From Methylomonas rhizoryzae (GTDB lineage Bacteria > Pseudomonadota > Gammaproteobacteria > Methylococcales > Methylomonadaceae): a DNA stretch of 64,000 nucleotides. The DNA is taken from the NCBI RefSeq assembly GCF_008632455.1, contig NZ_CP043929.1:2542001-2606000 (forward strand). The letters run 5' to 3'. Within the stretch, counting starts at the first letter, position 1, and every line of letters begins with the position of its first letter. Below, piece by piece: positions 18,901-27,701 of the stretch. The notes under the pieces are model-generated. The model had not been told where the DNA came from and did no database searches. It saw only the letters and a list, made by a program, of their open reading frames with translations. Position numbers and translations under genes: made by a program.

Positions 18901-20563
18901 TCGTTTGATCCATGGCGCGGCCCCGTCTTTTTCCGTTCCCTGCCCCGCGCATAGTCAAGGCGTCGGCGTGGACGACGAGGATAGCGGCTGCGTCGTTGCC
19001 TTCGGCCGCGCTGAACCCTTGATCATAAAGGACATGCGCCTCGCCGGCCATTCGAAAAATTGCCGTTCGTTTGCCCGCAAAACCGGCATGGTTTCCAGTT
19101 GGTCGGATCCGATTATCGGCTCCTCAGGCCAGCAATTGGGCATCGTCACCCTTTACCGCGGCCAAGCCGGCGAGCCAAACGAACTGGATATGGGGAGGTT
19201 ACGCTACGCCAGCCATTTGAGCGCCATCGCCATCGAACGCAAACGGATCGAAGAGCGGATGCAACATCAGGCTAGTTACGACACCTTGACCGGATTGCCC
19301 AATCGACGCATGTTTCGCGACCGCTTGCACGAAGAAATCGGCAAGGCCGGGCGCAACGGAGAAAGCCTGGCCCTGCTATTTATCGATCTGGATCGCTTTA
19401 AGGAAGTCAACGACACGCTGGGTCACGAAATCGGCGACCTGCTGCTGGTCGAAGCCGCTCAGCGCATACGCGCCGGCATTCGCGAAACCGATACCGTGGC
19501 CCGGCTGGGCGGCGACGAATTCATCGTCATCCTGCCGCGGGTGGACGATATGTCGCACCTGGGCCGAATCGCTCAAAACATCGTCAATGCCATGACCAAG
19601 CCGTTCAGTCTCGATACGCACACCGTGTATGTCTCCACCAGCATCGGCATTGCCGCCTACCCTTTCGATACCGACACCGCCGACGGCTTGATCGCTTGCG
19701 CCGACCAAGCCATGTACGCCGCCAAGGAACAGGGCCGCAACGGTTTTAGTTTTTTCACCCCCGCCATGCAACAACAGGCGCAGACCCGGTTGCTGCTTGC
19801 CAACGACCTGCGCGACGCCCTGGCCAAAGGCCAATTGCAAGTCTACTACCAACCCATCGTCGATATCGCCGGCGGAGCCATCGTCAAAGCCGAAGCCCTG
19901 CTGCGTTGGCGCCACCCTCAGCGCGGCATGGTACCTCCCGACCAATTCATTTCGATAGCCGAAGAAAACGGCCTGATCCACGACATCGGCGACTGGGTGT
20001 TCCGTCAGGCGGTGGAAACGGCCGGACGCTGGAACGCCGACGGTCGGGCGGCCCGGAAAATCAGCGTCAATCTGTCGCCGCGCCAATTCATCAAGGGCGA
20101 CTTCTATATCTCCTGGTTAGCCTATCTTGAGCAAACCGGAGTTCCTCCCGAACATATCGTGATCGAGATCACCGAAGGCCTGCTGCTGGATGACCGGCCC
20201 GAAATTCTGCAAATTATCAATCGTCTCGGCCACGCCGGCATGCAAGTCGCACTGGATGACTTCGGTACCGGTTATTCGGCAATGGCCTACCTGAAGAAAT
20301 TCCCTATCGACTACCTGAAGATAGACCGTTCGTTTGTGCGTGACCTGGAAAGCGACCCTAACGACCGTGCCATCGCCGAAGCCATCGTGGTCATGGCGCA
20401 CAAGCTGGGATTGAAAACCATTGCAGAAGGGGTGGAAACAGCGGGACAGCTAGACCTACTGGCGGCCGCGGGCTGCGAATTCGTGCAGGGCTACCTGTAC
20501 GCCAAACCTATGCCGGCGGCGGAGTTACTGACCTTTGCGCTGGAGGCCGCTCCCTTGCCCTAA
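15941..20563 (+). CDS. Multi-PAS/GAF diguanylate cyclase-phosphodiesterase (GGDEF-EAL)
   Basis: A 1540-residue predicted cytoplasmic signalling protein without membrane segments. Domains in order: three PAS domains (about 45-165, 170-285, 290-410), a GAF-like domain (about 420-560), three more PAS domains (about 570-690, 695-815, 820-940), a second GAF-like domain (about 955-1105), GGDEF (about 1110-1275) and EAL (about 1285-1535). Post-PAS DITERK/DISERK repeats mark the boundaries. Both output motifs look intact: ARLGGDEFIVILP for cyclic di-GMP synthesis, and AEALLRW, DDFGTGYS and TIAEGVE for hydrolysis. The start used is a TTG; the two nearby ATGs at 15898 and 15906 are out of frame, so the true start is uncertain. 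Confidence 0.93.
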   Translation: MSATHSRETGLNKLKAQDRRRDHSSFSNNGSKQKPFPIDLEQRFSRMAAHLPGFVFTFRFSPDGRFSFPYASSGIRDLYGLQPEQVAEDMGPLHAMAHPDDREMIEAAFADAGKNLGLFHIEFRIIHPDKGVRWLEAKSAPAPQPDSGLEWHGLMLDITERKQAQQRLELLERAIDLSSDAIFLLGEDFRFLYVNAAACRSLGYQREQLLTMTPLDINPRATPELLQEIQSTPLNQSFMFETWHRNSDGQLFPVEINATHFEDNGKLFGLTVVRDISERKRIEQALQSSRVALEEAQRIGHIGSWDVDIVNDVLTWSDETFRIWEIDKTRFAATFEAFVDTVHPEDRERVVQVYNASIRGGSRYEVEHRLLFQDGRVKYILERGQPYYDADGKPVRFIGTSLDITERKHIENTLHFIAQRGWQVDGESFLTALARYLGRTLTMDYVIVDRLTTNSSVAETVAIYAKGKVLPNMQYNLKGTPCANVIEGTLCCYTERIRQLFPEDGLLLEMDVESYAGLPLLDSCGRVVGLIAVMDGKPMHDIAEVTSLLQLVATRAAAELEREQSERLLQESRQFLDRVIETIADPVFVKDSEHRWVRLNQAFCDFIGQPMEALLGRCDYDFFSAREAAIFRAKDEAVFASGMEDVSETTFTDRLGTPHSIIVKKTRCSDERGQQFLVGTILDITERKRREQELARLHYAIDHIKEAVYLIDEQARIHYINAHACQGLGYGRDELLGLSVPDVDPDYQHAVWPAHWLDLKTHGSLTFETRHRTKDGRIFPVEVVANYIESDGQGYNMAMIRDISERKRMESALAEREQEFRTLIENLPTYVLRLDRALYHTYVNPAFVTAVGLPEAEILGAHVSAFWRATNVSIDAYIALLMRVLTSGTREDVSLEWRNGNGGVYSHLVRVSPEYSSGGEVRGLLVLGFDMTKHRREQLLDVERRRVFERMAQGGDLGEVLTQIALYVESASPGCRCRIQLLDQTGHRLIHGAAPSFSVPCPAHSQGVGVDDEDSGCVVAFGRAEPLIIKDMRLAGHSKNCRSFARKTGMVSSWSDPIIGSSGQQLGIVTLYRGQAGEPNELDMGRLRYASHLSAIAIERKRIEERMQHQASYDTLTGLPNRRMFRDRLHEEIGKAGRNGESLALLFIDLDRFKEVNDTLGHEIGDLLLVEAAQRIRAGIRETDTVARLGGDEFIVILPRVDDMSHLGRIAQNIVNAMTKPFSLDTHTVYVSTSIGIAAYPFDTDTADGLIACADQAMYAAKEQGRNGFSFFTPAMQQQAQTRLLLANDLRDALAKGQLQVYYQPIVDIAGGAIVKAEALLRWRHPQRGMVPPDQFISIAEENGLIHDIGDWVFRQAVETAGRWNADGRAARKISVNLSPRQFIKGDFYISWLAYLEQTGVPPEHIVIEITEGLLLDDRPEILQIINRLGHAGMQVALDDFGTGYSAMAYLKKFPIDYLKIDRSFVRDLESDPNDRAIAEAIVVMAHKLGLKTIAEGVETAGQLDLLAAAGCEFVQGYLYAKPMPAAELLTFALEAAPLP

Positions 20564-20988
20564 ACTGCGTTCTGCTCAGGTAGCGGGATTACCCGTTATT
20601 TTCCGGCCCAATGCAGACAACTTGGACCTTTGCTCATCGCTCAACAACAGGACCGCTCGCCCATTTTTCCGTTCCACGCCACTGAATTGGATGGCTTGAG
20701 GGCCATGACAATCCGGGCTGTGTATGTAAATTAACTAATGAGGCAATCGGCAAGCGGACTAGCATGTAAGTCGGATTGCTTATTTCAAGCTGCCAACCGC
20801 TGGACAGCAAAAGCGGCAATATGTCATGCTGAGTCCATCATCTCGAATAGTCATGATTCAGCCAACGAGAATTAGGCGACAGGGGGCGGGTCAATTCCGG
20901 TCCTAATGTTTACTTCAACGGGGGAAGCTGAAGACTGATCTTGAATATCACTTGACCGCATGGATAATCCGGCTCCCATTAGCACAGC
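20564..20988. other. Intergenic region, no gene seen
   Basis: In 425 bases between the GGDEF-EAL gene and the HAD gene I see no convincing coding frame, RNA gene or strong hairpin. Confidence 0.4.
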
Positions 20989-21804
20989 ATGCAAGCATTC
21001 AACAACATCGGCGGCTTGATCGTCGACATGGACGGCGTCCTCTGGCACGGCGACAGACCGCAACCGGGCTTGACGGAATTTTTTCAAATCCTAACGGCAT
21101 TGCAATTGCCTTACGTTCTGGCCACCAACAACGCCAGTCAGACAGCCGATCAATATCTGACTAAATTAACCAACATGGGCGTAGCCGGTTGCGAACCGCA
21201 AATTCTGACATCCGGCATGGCGACCGCTCACTATCTGGCGCAACATTATCCACCCGCGCAAACCCGCATCTTTACGATAGGCGGAAGCGGCGTTCAGGTT
21301 CCCTTGCGCCAACACGGCTTCGTACTTACCGATTCGGACGACACCTCGCCCGGCAATCGAGCGGATCTGGTAGTCAGCGGCTTGGACAAGGCACTGACCT
21401 GGGACAAACTGTGCGCCGCCGCACTCCATATACAAGCCGGCGCCCAACTCATAGGCACCAACGGCGACGTATCGCTGCCGAGCGAACGCGGCTTGTTGCC
21501 GGGCAACGGCGCCACCCTTGCCGCACTTTGCGCCGCAACGGGAGCAAAAGCCACCGTCATCGGCAAACCCGAGCCGGAGTTTTACCGGCAAGCCATGGAC
21601 ATACTAAACGTTGCGCCGCAAACGGTCGTCGCGGTCGGCGACCGGCTGGACACCGACATTTTGGGAGCGGTCAACACCGGCATACGTAGCTTGCTGCTGC
21701 TATCGGGAATTTCCAGCCCGGCTGATCTGGCGCAACTCGATTATTCGCCCACCTGGATCATGCGCGACATAGAAGAACTCACCACTGCCTTACAACAACT
21801 ATAA
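20989..21804 (+). CDS. HAD-superfamily IIA hydrolase (NagD-like sugar/glycerol phosphatase)
   Basis: A 271-residue cytoplasmic phosphatase. Motif I is VDMDGVLWHG with the two catalytic aspartates, followed by the ATNNAS motif II, the lysine region VIGKPEPEFY and motif IV VGDRLDTDILGA. The large cap between motifs II and III places it in subfamily IIA with NagD, phosphoglycolate phosphatase and 4-nitrophenylphosphatase-like proteins. It ends 13 bases before dhaK, so a role in triose or glycolate phosphate metabolism is plausible, but the substrate is not shown by sequence. Confidence 0.88.
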   Translation: MQAFNNIGGLIVDMDGVLWHGDRPQPGLTEFFQILTALQLPYVLATNNASQTADQYLTKLTNMGVAGCEPQILTSGMATAHYLAQHYPPAQTRIFTIGGSGVQVPLRQHGFVLTDSDDTSPGNRADLVVSGLDKALTWDKLCAAALHIQAGAQLIGTNGDVSLPSERGLLPGNGATLAALCAATGAKATVIGKPEPEFYRQAMDILNVAPQTVVAVGDRLDTDILGAVNTGIRSLLLLSGISSPADLAQLDYSPTWIMRDIEELTTALQQL

Positions 21805-21817
21805 ACCGGAGGTAAGC

Positions 21818-22804
21818 ATGAAAAAATTCCTCGACAGCCCGGCGACCCTGCTGGACACCAGCTTACGCGGCTTCGCCAAAGCCCATGCCGACATCGTCGA
21901 TTTACATACCGAACCGAACTATGTGTGCCGCAAACAAAACAAACCCGGCAAGGTTGCCTTGATTTCCGGCGGCGGCTCCGGCCACGAACCCCTGCACAGC
22001 GGTTTTGTCGGCTACGGCATGCTGGACGCCGCCTGCCCCGGCCAAATATTCACCTCGCCCACCCCGGATCAAATGCTGGCTGCCGCTCAAATGGTCAATA
22101 CCGGCGCAGGCGTACTGTTCATCGTCAAGAACTACGCCGGCGACGTGATGAATTTCGAAATGGCGGCCGAAATGCTGGATTGTCCCAACGCCACGGTAGT
22201 GGTCAACGACGACATTTCCCTACCGAAAAACCACAGCATCGGCAGGCGTGGCGTAGCCGGCACCACCATCATCGAAAAAATCGTCGGTGCCGGCGCCGAA
22301 GCCGGCCTGGATTTGGCCGCCTGCCAAGCGCTGGGTGAACGCGTGGTCGGAAACACCGCATCGATGGGCGTCGCACTCACCAGCTGCACCGTGCCGGCGC
22401 TAGGCCATCCGACGTTCGCCATCGCGGACGACGAAATGGAAATCGGCGTCGGCATTCACGGCGAGCGCGGCCGGGAAACCGGTAAAATCGCGCCGGCAAC
22501 CGAAATCGTCGCCCAAGTCGCCGGCCACATTATCGACGAACTCGCCCCCAGCGCCGGACAATCCATCCTGCTGCACGTCAACGGTTTCGGCGGAACGCCG
22601 TTGGTCGAACTGCATTTGCTATACGAACTGGCCTGGCAATTTTTGAGCGGACGCGGCTTGCACGTGCAGCGTTCACTAGTCGGGAATTTCACTACCTCGC
22701 TGGACATGGCCGGATGTTCGCTCACCGTCACGCTATTGGACGACGAATTGCGGCAACTTTGGGACGCGCCGGTCAACACCGCCGCCTTGCGCTGGGGATG
22801 TTAA
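21818..22804 (+). CDS. dhaK: Dihydroxyacetone kinase subunit DhaK
   Basis: A 328-residue protein with the DhaK features SGGGSGHEPLHSGFVG, the GDVMNFEMAAE helix and GIHGERG; the histidine in the latter region binds dihydroxyacetone covalently in the family. GGAGG stands before the ATG. DhaK needs the ADP/ATP-carrying DhaL subunit (and DhaM in PTS-linked systems) to phosphorylate dihydroxyacetone, but no dhaL follows: about 80 bases later mobile DNA begins and runs for more than 7 kb. The C-terminus itself looks complete (LRQLWDAPVNTAALRWG). Confidence 0.94.
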   Translation: MKKFLDSPATLLDTSLRGFAKAHADIVDLHTEPNYVCRKQNKPGKVALISGGGSGHEPLHSGFVGYGMLDAACPGQIFTSPTPDQMLAAAQMVNTGAGVLFIVKNYAGDVMNFEMAAEMLDCPNATVVVNDDISLPKNHSIGRRGVAGTTIIEKIVGAGAEAGLDLAACQALGERVVGNTASMGVALTSCTVPALGHPTFAIADDEMEIGVGIHGERGRETGKIAPATEIVAQVAGHIIDELAPSAGQSILLHVNGFGGTPLVELHLLYELAWQFLSGRGLHVQRSLVGNFTTSLDMAGCSLTVTLLDDELRQLWDAPVNTAALRWGC

Positions 22805-22954
22805 ACGGGGGAATGCCCGGCAATGCAAATTAGCTAGCGCCGGCAATACCGTTACAAACGACGTCCCGAAATTGAAAGAGAGGTGGTGCCGAAAAATTGA
22901 ACAACCGATTAAGTGAAAGACCTGCTACTTTTGAACGTCCGTAAGGACAAAGCA

Positions 22955-23272
22955 ATGGAGCAGAAGATGTCTAAAAAACCGCGAAGAAAACATTCACCGG
23001 CCTTCAAAGCCAAAGTCGCCCTGGCGGCCTTGGCGGGCGATAAAACCTTGGGGCAGTTGACCCAGGAATTCGAGGTTCATCAAAATCAGATTGTCGATTG
23101 GAAGAAGCAGCTGAGCGAGCGGGCCGCCGAGGTGTTTGGGAAGCCCGCGGAGCCGGAATCGCCCCCCGTCGATCTGCAAGCCCTACACGCGAAAATCGGT
23201 CAACTGACATTGGAGAACGATTTTTTAGAAGGCGCGCTCACCCAGGCGGGATTGCTGAGCGCAAAGCGATGA
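22955..23272 (+). CDS. IS3-family transposase OrfA
   Basis: A 105-residue helix-turn-helix protein starting MEQKMSKKPRRKHSPAFKAK with the typical LTQEFEVHQNQIVDWKKQL recognition segment and a C-terminal leucine-zipper-like end. In IS3 elements OrfA binds the ends and is joined to OrfB by ribosomal frameshifting. Its TGA overlaps the ATG of orfB (ATGA). The ATG at 22955 is preferred over an upstream in-frame start because homologues begin near the lysine-rich segment. Confidence 0.88.
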   Translation: MEQKMSKKPRRKHSPAFKAKVALAALAGDKTLGQLTQEFEVHQNQIVDWKKQLSERAAEVFGKPAEPESPPVDLQALHAKIGQLTLENDFLEGALTQAGLLSAKR

Positions 23273-23634
23273 TCGACCGTCAATCCAAATTGCCGATTGG
23301 TCGGCAGGCCAAGCTATTAGGCATCAGTCGCGGCAGTGTGTACTACCTGCCCAAGCCGGTTCCGGAGCGCGAAGTTGACATCATGCGCCGACTCGACGCA
23401 CTGCACCTGAAACACCCATTCATGGGCGCTCGCCAGTTACGGGATCAGCTGAATCGGCAAGGCATCCCGATTGGCCGCAAGCATGTGAAAACCTTGATGG
23501 CGAAAATGGGCATCGAAGCCGTGTACTGCAAACCCAATACCAGCAAGAAGACGCCGGGGCATGAAATCTATCCCTACTTGCTGCGGGGCATGACCATCAA
23601 CCGTGCCAATCAGGTCTGGGCGCTGGATACCACC
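23269..23634 (+). pseudogene. IS3-family transposase OrfB, truncated by IS66 insertion
   Basis: The frame starts MIDRQSKLPIGRQAKLLG and contains the HTH_21-type segment (HLKHPFMGARQLRDQL) and the beginning of the integrase core (RANQVWALDTT, with the first catalytic aspartate). It then enters the left end of the next element, so the second D and the E are lost and the product cannot be active. Confidence 0.9.
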
Positions 23635-23715
23635 GTAAGCGATCTTTTAACCACATCTGTATAAGCAGACCGAAAGGCGTGAAGATAGTGTCCACTTATC
23701 ACAAGGTGGACACCT

Positions 23716-24123
23716 ATGAAGGAGCACAAGATTCAATTATCGCGCCCATTAATCGTGGGACATGGTCGAGACGGCCGATGTCTGTATGATCCGGAAGCCA
23801 AGCGGGAGTTGGTGGACGTTTGCTTGCAACCGGGTATTTCGGTAGCCAAGGTCGCGCTGGAATACGGTATTAATGCCAATCTGCTGCGCAAGTGGATGGG
23901 GCTTTACCGTGAAACGGGGCAACCGAACACGAACATTCCGTTAGCATTGCCGGCTTTTGTACCCGTTCATTCACTGAACGCTGAAAAATCGGCTGAGTCG
24001 ATACTCAATGCGGAGTTGCCCAACGGCGTTAAACTGGCGTTGCCCTCTGGTGCGCTGACCGATCTACCATTGATTTTGAAAGTCTTAGCCGAGCTGCCAT
24101 GTTCCGTTTCGACGCCGGATTGA
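23716..24123 (+). CDS. tnpA: IS66-family TnpA accessory protein
   Basis: A 135-residue helix-turn-helix protein (about 30-75: AKRELVDVCLQPGISVAKVA, then GINANLLRKWM) of the transposase_8/IS66 OrfA type. It overlaps tnpB by 25 bases, as usual for IS66 where the three genes are coupled. The element is broken downstream, so the protein may still be made but has no complete partner set here. Confidence 0.85.
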   Translation: MKEHKIQLSRPLIVGHGRDGRCLYDPEAKRELVDVCLQPGISVAKVALEYGINANLLRKWMGLYRETGQPNTNIPLALPAFVPVHSLNAEKSAESILNAELPNGVKLALPSGALTDLPLILKVLAELPCSVSTPD

Positions 24124-24449
24124 AGGTCTACCTGCACCGCGAGCCGGTCGATGGTCGCAAGGCCATTAATGGCTTGGCATTGTTGGTCGAGCAGGCATTA
24201 GGCCTGAACCCCTTTGAGCCGGCCATTTACGTGTTCAGCAATCGGCGGAGGGATCGAATCAAACTGCTGTTGTGGGATCGTACCGGTTTCTGGCTGATGC
24301 TCAAACGGCTGGAAACGGATCGATTTTGCTGGCCGAAAGAGGCGGCTGTCGTCACGTTGACGGTCGAGCAACTGCACTGGCTGTTAGCCGGTATTGACCT
24401 GGCGGCGATGCGGCCGCATCCGGCGCGAATCTATACAAAAACTAGCTGA
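24099..24449 (+). CDS. tnpB: IS66-family TnpB (Orf2 type)
   Basis: This 116-residue protein shows the strongly conserved IS66 Orf2 pattern: YLHREPVDGRKAINGLA, FEPAIYVFSNRRRDRIKLLL and WDRTGFWLMLKRLE. It is essential for transposition in some IS66 elements, with unknown biochemistry. It sits between tnpA and tnpC, 31 bases before tnpC. Confidence 0.92.
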   Translation: MFRFDAGLKVYLHREPVDGRKAINGLALLVEQALGLNPFEPAIYVFSNRRRDRIKLLLWDRTGFWLMLKRLETDRFCWPKEAAVVTLTVEQLHWLLAGIDLAAMRPHPARIYTKTS

Positions 24450-24480
24450 AACAATGAGTTAAATCGATTAAAATAGCAGC

Positions 24481-25795
24481 ATGACGACCACCATCACGCT
24501 GTCCGCCGAAGATTATCAGGCGTTGCTGACCGAGCAACAACGGCTGACTCAACAACTGCGGTTAGTGACGATCGAGCGTGATTGTTTGAAAGAACGCGTG
24601 GATGCGTTTTTGCATAAGCTATATGCCGCCAAGTCCGAAGCGCGGGCCAATCCGGCTCAGCGCGATCTGTTTCTGAACGAAGCCGAAGCGTTGGCGCCGC
24701 AAGGTACGCCGATTGCCGAGGAAACCACGCCCGCAGCGGTCGAGGTGGCCGGTCACAGTCGCAAGAAGCGCGGTCGCAAACCGCTCGATCCGCATCTGCC
24801 GCGCGAGATCGTCCGCCATGAATTGCCGGAAGCCGAACGCGTCTGCGCCCATGACGGCAGTCGGCTGGTGGAAATCGGCGCCGAAATCAGCGAGCAACTC
24901 GACATCGTGCCGCAACAGGTTCGGGTGATTCAGCATCACCGTATCAAATATGCCTGCCCCTGCTGCGACAACAGCATTCGGGTGACGCCGGCACCGGTTC
25001 GCATCATTCCCAAAGGCTTATTCACCGAAGCCGCATTGGCCTGGATCGTCACCGCCAAATACCAGGATGGTCTGCCGCTGTACCGACAAGCTGCATTACT
25101 CAGCCGTTTCGGCGGCGATCTGTCGCGCACCACGCTGGCCGCCAGCATGGTACGGGTCGGGCAGGCGGTGCAGCCCATCATCAATTTACTGCGCGACCAT
25201 CTGCTGGAGGCCGATCTGATCCTGGGCGACGAAACCGTCGTGCAGGTGCTTAAGGAATCCGGGCGCGCCGCGCAAACGAAAAGTTATTTGTGGGCGCAGA
25301 TGACCGGCTCCGGGCCGCCGATCCGACTGTTCAGCTACACGCCGGGGCGCGGCGGCACGCATGCGCAGCCGCTGTATGACGGCATCAAGCCCGGCGCGGT
25401 CCTGATGAGCGACGGCTATGAAGTGTATAACGCCATTGCGGCGGTGCGCGGTGTCATTCACCTCGGCTGTTGGGCACACGCGCGCCGTTACTTCGTCGAA
25501 GCGGAGGCCGCCATACCCAAGGCCGCACGTGGACCGGATCAATTAGCAACGCAGTTTATTGCGGCTATTGGCGAACTGTACGCGATTGAAGCCAAAGCGA
25601 AAGACCTGAGCGCCGAACAACGTGGACAGCAGCGGCAACAGTTGAGCAAACCAGTGTTAACCAAGATCGAAGGCTTGCTGGTAGAGCATCTGCATGCGGT
25701 CACCCCCGGCAGTTTGCTGGGCAAAGCCTTGCATTATCTATCCTCGCAATGGCCGAAGCTGATCCGCTTTGTCGAGAACGGTGCTTGGCCTATCG
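24481..25795 (+). pseudogene. tnpC: IS66-family transposase TnpC, C-terminus lost to intron insertion
   Basis: About 438 codons match TnpC: an N-terminal coiled coil, a zinc-binding region (KYACPCCDNS), and a DDE core with LILGDETVVQVL and VLMSDGYEVYNAI, then IHLGCWAHARRYF. After RFVENGAWPI the family would continue DNNACENAIRPFV with the catalytic glutamate, but here the frame runs into intron sequence and continues for another 95 unrelated codons to 26079. The enzyme is therefore inactive. Confidence 0.9.
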
Positions 25796-25907
25796 GTAGA
25801 GTCGAGATGTGGCGCGATGGCCTAAGGTTAGGCCTAACTGTTGCTGCCTCTTTCGTTTGGCAGTGCCTCATTAGCCTAACCATCGCTCCGTTTCCACATC
25901 TCGCTCG

Positions 25908-25944
25908 TCAAACCGGACGTGCAGATTTCCCGCATCCGGCTTTC
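25908..25944 (-). ncRNA. Group II intron domain V
   Basis: Read on the minus strand, AAGCCGGATGCGGGAAA pairs with TCTGCACGTCCGGTTT, with the AGC catalytic triad and GAAA-type loop of domain V. It lies just after the RT stop codon. A long imperfect hairpin at about 25800-25905 follows and is the probable domain VI. Confidence 0.85.
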
Positions 25945-25953
25945 TTTCGAACC

Positions 25954-27318
25954 TCAAGCCTTCGCGTTCAGCAGGTCGGCGCGCGTACGTGGCAGGCGGT
26001 AGAGCCCCAGAGTTTCATACAGGTACTCGTCAGGGTATTGGCGATACCCCGTTCCGCGCTGACCACGTCTGCGCATTAACCAGATTCGCAGCCGTCGCTC
26101 CGCGTAATCCTGGATGCATCGGTAGATTGGGCAGACCGGTCCCTGATTGAAATAACCCGCCCAACCTCGAATCATCGGATTGAGTTCGTCAATCCGGCTT
26201 TGCACCGGTTTGGCGTTCCAGCGCGATGACGTGGCGTCATGGATACCTTGTTTTAATCGCTTGATCGCTTTCTTCGACGGACGTGTTCCCCAGTAAGGGC
26301 GTCCATCCTTGCCGTAGAATCGGCCCAGGGTGTAACCAAGAAAATCAAACTGCTCCTCTGGCAGCATAGCCAGACGGGTTTTCTTCTCGTTGACCGTCAG
26401 CCCCAGTCGGTTCATCAGCCACCGCATGGCCTCCATGGCTGCCTGACCCCGTCCTTTCGGACAGAGAATCACCAGATCATCGGCATAGTTCACCACTTCG
26501 GCCTGAAGCCGGTCGGCAAAACCAAATTTCTGCCAGGCTAAAAGAAAGCGCCGGAAGTAAAGATTACTGAGCAAGGGCGAGATAATACCGCCTTGCGGGG
26601 TGCCTCGACCCGTGTCCTTCGCTTCCGTGGTTCGGCGCTCACCGTGTTCGCAATGCTCCACCACCGCTACGTTTAGCCATTGTTTGATCGTAGCCAGCAC
26701 CGTGCCGTCCGCGATCCGGCGGCTAACGCAGCGCATCAGATCACCATGGGGAATCGTGTTGAAGTAGTTAGACAAATCGGCGTCCACGACTTCCCGTTTG
26801 CCCCTTTGGGAGATACCGAAATGGATCATTCTGACCGCCATCTTGGCATCGACTCCAGGTCGGAATCCGTATTGTCGGGGAAGCAGGTCGGCTTCAAAAA
26901 TCGGACCGATCACCAACAACACCGCCATCTGGACCACGCGGTCACGGATAGCCGGAATGCCCAGAGGACGCTGTCCGCCTTGGGCCTTGGGTATCCACAC
27001 GCGCAACAGGGGCTGCGGCCGGTATTCGCCGACCACTAACTCCTGCCGCACTCTTTCCAGCCAGCCGTCTAGCCCTTGGTTTTCGATCGGCTCGAAGCGG
27101 ATGCCATCATAGCCAGGAGCGCCACGATTGGCGCGGCAGCGCCGGTAGGCAACTTGCAACACATCGATACGACAGACTTTATCCCATAGGCTGTAGAAAC
27201 GGTAGTCTGGTTCTGCTTTGGCTTTCGCCTGCAATGAAGTCTGTAATATCTGAACCGTACTTGTCGAGGTTGGTAGACTCACGTCAATCCCCTTAGCTCT
27301 TATCACTTTCCTCATCAC
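25954..27318 (-). CDS. ltrA: Group II intron reverse transcriptase/maturase
   Basis: A 454-residue intron-encoded protein. The reverse transcriptase fingers-palm region (about 75-330) shows RANRGAPGYDG, RPLGIPAIRDRVVQ, DADLSNYFNTIPH, GTPQGGIISPLLSN and the catalytic VNYADDLVI. The maturase/thumb region (about 340-420) reads FDFLGYTLGRFYGKDG and MIRGWAGYFN. No HNH endonuclease domain follows. The protein looks intact and could act on a related intron elsewhere, but its own intron lacks the 5' end. Confidence 0.93.
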   Translation of the reverse strand: MMRKVIRAKGIDVSLPTSTSTVQILQTSLQAKAKAEPDYRFYSLWDKVCRIDVLQVAYRRCRANRGAPGYDGIRFEPIENQGLDGWLERVRQELVVGEYRPQPLLRVWIPKAQGGQRPLGIPAIRDRVVQMAVLLVIGPIFEADLLPRQYGFRPGVDAKMAVRMIHFGISQRGKREVVDADLSNYFNTIPHGDLMRCVSRRIADGTVLATIKQWLNVAVVEHCEHGERRTTEAKDTGRGTPQGGIISPLLSNLYFRRFLLAWQKFGFADRLQAEVVNYADDLVILCPKGRGQAAMEAMRWLMNRLGLTVNEKKTRLAMLPEEQFDFLGYTLGRFYGKDGRPYWGTRPSKKAIKRLKQGIHDATSSRWNAKPVQSRIDELNPMIRGWAGYFNQGPVCPIYRCIQDYAERRLRIWLMRRRGQRGTGYRQYPDEYLYETLGLYRLPRTRADLLNAKA

Positions 27319-27701
27319 GTTTCGAAACAGGGCGCCTTCGCTCTACCGGCGTTACCCGGCTTCACCACTACTACGCGCCCCTCCGCCATCCCTGCAGGCC
27401 GGCTCCATCCCTCACGGGATCGCCGTTGCCCGGTGCCATCAGGGCACCCACAGGGACTTCCCTTGTTGCCCACCTGATCTCTCCCATGCGTGCTATCACC
27501 ACTACCCCGGTGGGACTCTTACGACTCTGTCGCTCGATTCCGTAAAAGCATCGGTGTTGACACCGGTATAAAATTGACCAACCGTACCGGTTGAAATTTG
27601 ACCAGGGGGCGGAGCCGGTTTTTGAAGTCACCGGCTGTGGATCAGTGTAAAGGAAACGGATAACAATCGGTAGTCTTGCTATCCGTTTCCAAGCTGGATT
27701 T

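Larger units (their letters stand above)
22881..23634 (+). mobile_element. IS3-type element, left part only
   Basis: The left end, approximate, starts around GGTGGTGCCGAAAAATTGAA. It contains an intact orfA and an orfB cut after about 122 codons by the IS66-type element at 23635. No right half is found at the other end of the mobile cluster. Confidence 0.75.
23635..25795 (+). mobile_element. IS66-type element, 3' end lost
   Basis: The left end begins GTAAGCGATCTTTTAACC, the typical IS66 terminus, directly inside IS3 orfB. It carries tnpA, tnpB and most of tnpC, then is interrupted at about 25795 by the group II intron. The remaining part of tnpC and the right terminus are not found in the window. 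Confidence 0.85.
25796..27554 (-). mobile_element. Group II intron, 5' end missing
   Basis: On the minus strand the element holds a reverse transcriptase ORF followed by an RNA domain V and a long terminal hairpin, and ends around CTCGACTCTAC at 25796, exactly where IS66 tnpC departs from its family sequence. Only about 235 bases remain before the RT start before the IS21 end at 27555; domain I of such introns is usually much longer, so the 5' part including the splice site and exon-binding sequences has probably been lost. It lies antisense to tnpC and so could not be spliced from the tnpC message anyway. Confidence 0.8.

Noticed and set aside
25796..26079. C-terminal 95 codons of the IS66 tnpC frame
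   Set aside because: These codons lie in the group II intron 3' region, antisense to its domains, and are not transposase.
27548..27571. Search for an IS21 target duplication
   Set aside because: Flanks (CATCGG on the left, GCCATC on the right) do not match as a direct repeat, so no duplication is claimed.
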